DNA of 64,000 nucleotides from positions 631,660,585 through 631,724,584 of the forward strand of contig OX422210.1 in NCBI GenBank assembly GCA_949130495.1, in the 5' to 3' direction. The stretch's first letter is position 1. Every line of letters starts with the position of its first letter. Source of the stretch: Sambucus nigra (lineage: Eukaryota > Streptophyta > Magnoliopsida > Dipsacales > Adoxaceae). The translations under genes were made by a program, and so were the position numbers. Below the pieces are notes generated by a model, which saw only the letters and a list, made by a program, of their open reading frames with translations, was not told the origin of the DNA and searched no databases. Positions 58,716 through 64,000 of the stretch are shown here, piece after piece.

Positions 58716-59763
58716 CTATTGGGGCATTTGGAGTAAACTGTTATGTTTCATAGTTTCATACAAGGGATTCACGAATGGAGAAGATGTTGAAGTGGTGTAA
58801 AAGCAAATTTGTTAAATTGCAGTAGAAGTTGGTCAAGTTATATCAATATAATTGGTATGAAATTTTTATTGAGAATTTACGTTGTTGACACAAGTTGTTG
58901 TGCTTATAATTTCATATGCATATGCTTCAAAATGCACAGGAGATGACACACCTAATTTTTAGTACATGGTATAAATATAATAATCATAATTGTTATTAAC
59001 ATATATTTTCCTTTAATTGCAGGAACATGAATGAGATTCAATTTCTTGAGTGTTAGCCTGATCTTCATCTGCCGATGCCTACTACTATCATATATTTCTA
59101 CATTAATGTTTATATCTATGTCGAATCATGACCATGTTTACCCCTATTTCCACTCAATTTTTAATTATCACGAATTTGAATTTGTATTCAATTGCCCATT
59201 TTATTTTTTGGTTTCTTCATATTTCCAATTGCTTACTTTATTTTTCTTACGATAATGTACCACCCGCGCATTGCACGGGTTTCCAACTAGTTATAGATAT
59301 AAAATGATTTTTTTTAAACCCTTATACAGGTCATTTTATGTCTAAAAAACTTCGGAACCCAAACACATTTTATATTTTTTTAGAACATGGTCCGCGGTCT
59401 GAATGACAAATTTCGGGGTAACCCTCCCGAATCAACATTATATTTTTTTTATTCGAACGTGGTCCATTTGGTATAACCACCTCAAAATAGGTTACCTTAA
59501 TCGGCATGATTATGATGAATAATATAGCCTTTCTCGATATAATCACTCTGAATGCGTCTAGATCGGTTCTGTATAATCACCCAGACGTTGCGTAATATAT
59601 TCGGCATATTCGTGCCGAATGGACTCTACAGTAATATATTTCAATTGTTCTACTTTAGTGTACATATATGGTTATTGCTTATTCAACTGTTGTCGTGATT
59701 TTGATTCAAATTTTGTTATGCAAATTCATTCGTTGAGTACTAATAATATTTTTACCTGTGCAT

Positions 59764-59886
59764 GAAGCCTTCATGGATTTCAACTCCCTATTATTTTATC
59801 AGGCTTTAGCGAATATTGATATACCACATAACAGGGAAGGTGGTTCTATGTTAGTAGATGTTAGTGCGTCGTTCTTTACGGAGCAT
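59764..59886 (+). pseudogene. FAR1/MULE-type gene, 5' exon only (B copy 1)
   Basis: It encodes EAFMDFNSLLFYQALANIDI and ends SASFFTEH, with the same mutated splice sites as 22373-22495. Confidence 0.65.
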
Positions 59887-59938
59887 GTATTATAATGTCG
59901 ATTAGTGATGTAATAGATTTATATATTATCTCTCTCAA

Positions 59939-60704
59939 GCAAAATATGCTTCAAGACTTACCGATAGCAAGAATGCCACCATCCTTGAGCTGAATTCCAA
60001 GCTCACTCCCATGGATGGTACTCTTCCTGATGATCCAACTTTGTATTGACAGTTAGTGGGGAGTCTTGTATACCTTATTGTCACGCGTCCAGATATTTCA
60101 CATACGGTTCATATTGTTAATCGGTTTCTCTCTGCTCCCCGTTCGCCTCATTATGCGGAAGTTCATCACATTCTCATACACATCAAGGGGAGTGGGATTC
60201 ACTTCTTTGCTCATTCCTGTGCCTATTATGATGCAGATTGGGCAGGGGACCCCACCGAACGCCGTTTTACCACTAGATATTATTTCTTTCTCGATGATTC
60301 TCTTATATCGTGACGTAGAAAAAAACAAATTGTTGTTGCTCGGTCTAGTACAAAAGTGGAATATTGTGCTCTTATTGATGCCACCTAGGAACTCATTTGG
60401 CTAAGTTGGCTATTTATTAACATAGGTGTTAGCCATTCCACGACCATTATCATTCATTTTGATAATGAGAGTGTTATCCAAGTTGATCACAATCATATTT
60501 TTCAAGAATGAACGAAGCATATTGAGATCGATTATCACTTTGTTAATCAACGTCTTCTCCACGGAACCATTGCCCTTCAATCTGTTTCAACCATCGATCA
60601 GACTGCCGATGTTTTCACGAAGCCTCATCCTCCATACCGTCTTTAGGATTTGATATCCAAACTCAAGTTGGTTTCCATCTTACCACCTTAAATTTGAGGG
60701 GGAA
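59939..60704 (+). pseudogene. Copia family 2 RT end and RNase H, copy B
   Basis: LSQAKYASRLTDSKNATILE, LVGSLVYLIVTRPDISHTVH, YDADWAGDPTERRFTTRYYF, TKHIEIDYHFVN, TADVFTKPHPPY and the polypurine tract 'ttgagggggaat'. Stops remain. Confidence 0.88.
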
Positions 60705-60903
60705 TGTTAGTGTACTTAGTGTACATTATTATGTTATTGCACTTAGTATACTTAATGTACATTATTACATTACTGTACTACACTTGTACTACAGTACTAC
60801 CACATTGTGGCATCATACTCCTAATTTAACTATATATTGGTCATGTATGTCCTTGTACAAACACACGAATCAATTCAATATCTCTCTCTCTAATATCATA
60901 ACA
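60705..60903 (+). mobile_element. Copia family 2 3' LTR, copy B
   Basis: TGTTAGTGTACT to ATCATAACA, counterpart of 23314-23522. Confidence 0.85.
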
Positions 60904-61025
60904 AAAATAATATAATGTTGGTGAAGCATGGAATTTTCTTGTAATTTCACCTCAATTCGAGAGGTGGTACGTAAGTAAAGCCCTTATTTGGGTCCTATTT
61001 GTTTAGTTTACATACATAAAATTAC

Positions 61026-61523
61026 CTTGTAGATATGGTCATCCCCGTTAAGAGTGCATCATCTCCAATTGGTTTGGCCCACTCTTTTAACTTGTTGAGC
61101 AGTTGTTCTTTTAGGATTTGGTCACGGGTTGCCACCTTGAATTGCCCTTTAAACCAATCATTTGTTTGAGTGATGCTCCAGCAATGGTTCCTAAGCTGAG
61201 AGGGATCAACCTCCAAGTAAACAGCATAAACTCTATGTCCGCCTTTAAGGATCATCGCAAGTATATCGAGGCACCAATTCGAAAACAAGTAGTTCTTGGA
61301 GAAGATGATGATCGAAACCATTGATTGTTTAATTATTTCCTCTATCTATTGCCATCTCAATGTCGGCTATGAATACATGAAATCCTGAGCGCTCCAAAGT
61401 TGTACGAAGGCGAGTCGTAAAAAATTGACTACAGTCATCACCTTTCAAACTCAAAAACATGTCGTACAAGTATTCACCCATTGAGGCGACAAGTGATTGA
61501 ATTGCACCAGACGCACTCCCCAA
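61026..61523 (-). pseudogene. TIR-domain exon, B copy 2
   Basis: It encodes YDMFLSLKGDDCSQFF, GFHVFIADIEMAIDR, then after a small deletion near 61340 MVSIIIFSKNYLFSNWCLDI, VYLEVDPSQLRNHC, WFKGQFKVATRDQ. The donor CTACAAG|GTAATT is intact. CLDIL stands in place of CLDEL. Confidence 0.9.
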
Positions 61524-61907
61524 TCCAAAAAGGGGGTTTCTAAGGGCACCACAAAAATTGCTTCAAAATACCACAATGTTTTAAAATCTGATTTTTGCTA
61601 AGGGCCATCACTCAATATATATATATATATATTTTAACACAAATAAAACACAAAATACCACTACACTCCAAATTCTTACTCTCTCTCTATCCTCTATCCT
61701 CTACACTCCAAACTCTCCCTTTCTCATCTTCTCTTCACCCAACAAATTTGTTTCCATTAATATAACCTCTCATCTTCAACAACATCTTCAACAACATTAT
61801 TAAAGTTTTGGTCCCCACACGTCATTATTAAAGTTTTGTCCCCCACCAACCATGTTCAACAACATTATTAAATATATAGGGTTTGTTCTTTAAATATTCA
61901 CATACTA

Positions 61908-63000
61908 ATGGGATTCCCACCATTAGACAATGACAACACCTCAAAAACAAACGACAACTCTACACATCCCGTTGTTGAGGTAAACTTTGGGTCCCATTAC
62001 TTATATATTTATTTTTTCATAAGGGTTGATAAATTAAAAAAACACAACAAACGTACAGTTGGTTCGGGATCGGGGCCCGATTTCATGGAAGAAATTCGGG
62101 ATAACCACTCGAAGCAACTTTATATTTTTTTATTCGAAGTAGGTTCATTCGTTATAATCATGCCGAACCTGATATACATATTCAATATAATTACCCCAAA
62201 TCAGTTGACATCGTTCGTTATGATCACCCCGAAACAGTTGAACATGATTCGTTAGGATCACCCCGAATTAATGAAACATAATCGATATATTCATGCCGAA
62301 TAGAATTAAAAGACAATGTAATTCAAAGACATAATGTAATTCAAGTTTGGATCCAATGTAATTCAAAGACACAATGTAATTCAAACATAACATTTAATTC
62401 AACTACATTGCAAGTTTGTTATGAAATCGTATCATGTTGTGTTTCAAACTGTTAATTATTATGCTATGAAGTATCTTATCAATGTAATTCAAACATACGT
62501 TGTGATTATGTTATCAAGTACATTGCAAGCTTGTTCTCAATATTGTAATTCAAGTTCATTGATTGTGAGTACTAATAATATTTTTACTTATGTAGGATGC
62601 TTTCATGGATTTTAATGAGTTGTTATTTGATTAGGCTTTAGTGAACATCGATATACCCCAAATCGCGAAAGGTGGTGCAGTGTTAGAAGATGTTAGTGCG
62701 ACGTTCTTGACGGAGCAGGTATTATAATGTCTATTATTGATGTAATATTTTTATATATTGTAATTAGGTTACACTGATTCATTATATTCTTAATTCCCAG
62801 GTATTTCCCCCTGGCAAGAGTTAGTTGATTGGGCTGAAGAGCAAGCCCAGTCTCTTAAAACAGTGATAGTCATAACCAAGTCCGATGCATCTTCTGCATT
62901 GCGTAAGGGACGTCTACACATTAGTTGTGAGAGGGGAGTGGAGTACCACAATCATCACGGGAAGAATATTGGGAACAAAGGTAGGAAGAGGGACATAGTG
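61908..63000 (+). pseudogene. FAR1-related / MULE-type transposase gene, N-terminal three exons
   Basis: Exon 1 (61908-61979) MGFPPLDNDNTSKTNDN.., exon 2 (62596-62718) DAFMDFNELLFD with an in-frame stop, NIDIPQIAKGG, ATFLTEQ. Exon 3 (62801-63000) encodes WQELVDWAEEQAQSLKTVIV, ITKSDASSALRKG, LHISCERGVEYHNH. Exon 3 has the FAR1 DNA-binding-like pattern of MULE-derived proteins (VIVI.RSD, CERGG.Y). A frame error separates exons 2 and 3, and an LTR cuts the gene at 63001, so the zinc ligands further on and the transposase core are missing. Confidence 0.75.
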
Positions 63001-63276
63001 TGACAACCCTGCTTTTTATATCTAATTCGGTTAACTGCGCCCAATTAAATTAAAGTGGAGCGTTAATATGTTGGCATTAGAAACATAATTTAAAATAAAT
63101 ACAGTAAATTAAACATGTACACTCCCATACTTGTAACCAAATAGCATCATAGCAACTATAGGATCCACAAGTAATATCAGTACTGAATATAAAATGCCCA
63201 AACATACGGGCCCATAAATAAAGTAGGTAAAGTGTGTAATGTAAACCTCTCAACACTATCGAATCCCTAACAATGG
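63001..63276 (-). mobile_element. Chromovirus-type LTR end, minus strand
   Basis: It starts TGACAACCCTGC, like TGACAACCCGCTCC at the solo LTR edge (45624). It therefore looks like the 3' end of a related LTR in reverse orientation, inserted into FAR1-like exon 3. It is interrupted by the MITE and probably continues after 63960 out of the window. Confidence 0.6.
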
Positions 63277-63284
63277 GAAAACTA

Positions 63285-63951
63285 TAGGGGTGTAAGCGGT
63301 ACGGTTTGGTCGGTAAATAGTAGATACCAATACCAAAACCAAACTCTGGATGGTAAAACCAAACCGTACCAGTTTACCACCCGGTACACCAAAATCAATA
63401 CCAAAACCAAACCGGCCAGTATTTCGATTTTTTCGATAATTTCAGTATTTTCTGGTTTCGGTAAATTCTGGTTTTTTTCTAGTTTTTTATGGTTTTGGTA
63501 AATTCTGGTTTTTTCTTGTTTTTGGTTTCGGTTTTTTCTGGTTTCGCTAAACAACACTAAAAGCCTCAAAAAATCAAAAACAAAACCAACCAACTTTTTT
63601 AAATATTAAAACCAAAACCAAAACCATCTTTTTTCTGGTTTTGGTAAATTCGGTACGGTAATTTTGGTAAATTATGTACGGTACTGTAATTTCGGTACGA
63701 TTTTTTTTTGTTTCGATAAATTTGGTACAGTACGGTAATTTCGGTACGGTTTTTCCTAGTTTTGGTAATTCGGTACGGTAACTTCGGTAAATCAGTTTTT
63801 TAAATATTAAAACCAAAACCAACCAACTTTTTTGCGATAATTTCGGTTTCGGTAAGACCAATTTCTGGTATTTTAATATATGAAACCAAAACCATTTTTT
63901 TCTGACCAAAACGGTACGGTACGGTAAAAACTCGTACCGCTTTCACCCCTA
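63285..63951. mobile_element. hAT-type MITE with 8-bp target duplication
   Basis: 667 bp, TIRs TAGGGGTGTAAGCGGTACGG and CCGTACCGCTTTCACCCCTA, flanked by GAAAACTA at 63277-63284 and 63952-63959. The interior is built of 'ttttggta', 'aattcggtacggtaa' and 'aaaccaaaacca' words. The minus-strand ORFs rich in Lys, Asn and Tyr are shadows of these repeats. Confidence 0.93.
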
Positions 63952-64000
63952 GAAAACTATGATACCACACTCTAAGGAAGAGTGACAAAATAGGATAAGA

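Larger units (their letters stand above)
56629..59290 (+). mobile_element. Helitron with captured gene pieces, copy B (uninterrupted)
   Basis: 2.66 kb from the inferred A|TCTATCTCG start to the canonical end: hairpin ACCCGCGC/GCACGGGT, 'ttccaa' and CTAG|T at 59290. No Rep/helicase. It carries the RING-H2 fragment with its Harbinger MITE, the calnexin exon and an unknown exon. Confidence 0.75.
42987..62770 (+). repeat. Large direct segmental duplication, copy B
   Basis: Counterpart of 3586-25380. It differs by a 3.57-kb solo LTR at 45622, a (TG)n expansion at 50636, absence of the gypsy element and of the 327-bp repeat, and by numerous small changes. Beyond 62770 it continues into a FAR1-like exon that copy A lacks. 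Confidence 0.93.

Noticed and set aside
63282..63988. Lys/Asn/Tyr-rich minus-strand ORFs
   Set aside because: They are shadows of the internal repeats of the hAT-type MITE.

Overview
This window is transposon-dense nuclear DNA from a flowering plant, most likely a eudicot. It holds Ty3/gypsy chromovirus, Ty1/copia, plant L1-type LINE, Helitron, hAT, PIF/Harbinger and Stowaway-type sequences, several microsatellites, and fragments of recognisable plant genes. The gene fragments come from eIF5A, a TIR-type resistance gene, a CIP8-like RING-H2 E3 ligase, calnexin, FAR1/MULE, plastid ycf2, and an NLR leucine-rich-repeat exon with an HMA domain beside it. TIR-type resistance genes argue against a grass. 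I see no tRNA, rRNA or CRISPR, and no gene that is clearly complete.

Layout. 1-4664: a chromovirus LTR end, a broken LINE reverse transcriptase, a short LTR fragment and a LINE 3' tail. 3586-25380 (copy A) and 42987-62770 (copy B) are direct copies of one block of about 16 kb, 39.4 kb apart. Both hold, in order: LTR fragment, LINE tail, a ycf2/copia chimera, a copia 3' region, three inverted-repeat elements, the 5' half of a second copia, eIF5A exon 1, a TIR exon, a Helitron with RING and calnexin pieces, a FAR1-like exon, the 3' half of the second copia, a second TIR exon and a second FAR1-like gene start. Copy A later gained a 5.4-kb gypsy element, truncated at one end and flanked by a 327-bp duplication. 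Copy B later gained a 3.57-kb solo LTR with a 5-bp target duplication.

25381-34123, between the copies, is mostly non-repetitive. It contains the only locus that may be a real host gene: on the minus strand an LRR exon, a 172-codon exon of unknown family and two HMA exons, with splice sites and phases that allow an LRR-HMA fusion. No NB-ARC domain is visible. 34124-44059 is a LINE (tandem 237-bp 5' repeats, ORF1, endonuclease) invaded by chromovirus sequence. 62771-64000 holds a FAR1-like exon, an LTR end and a hAT-type MITE.

The least explained signal is in the LTRs. At what looks like the same internal position, next to a GCCCAGGTC-like word, different LTRs carry different CpG-phased perfect palindromes: CGAATCGATTCG (nine exact copies in the solo LTR), TCGTTCGAACGA, and iterated GATC. 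One of these words also occurs in an apparently unrelated LTR-like region at 26.5 kb. The other main candidates are the LRR-HMA model, four TIR exons lacking the catalytic glutamate, and capture of eIF5A exon 1 with its intron donor inside a copia element.
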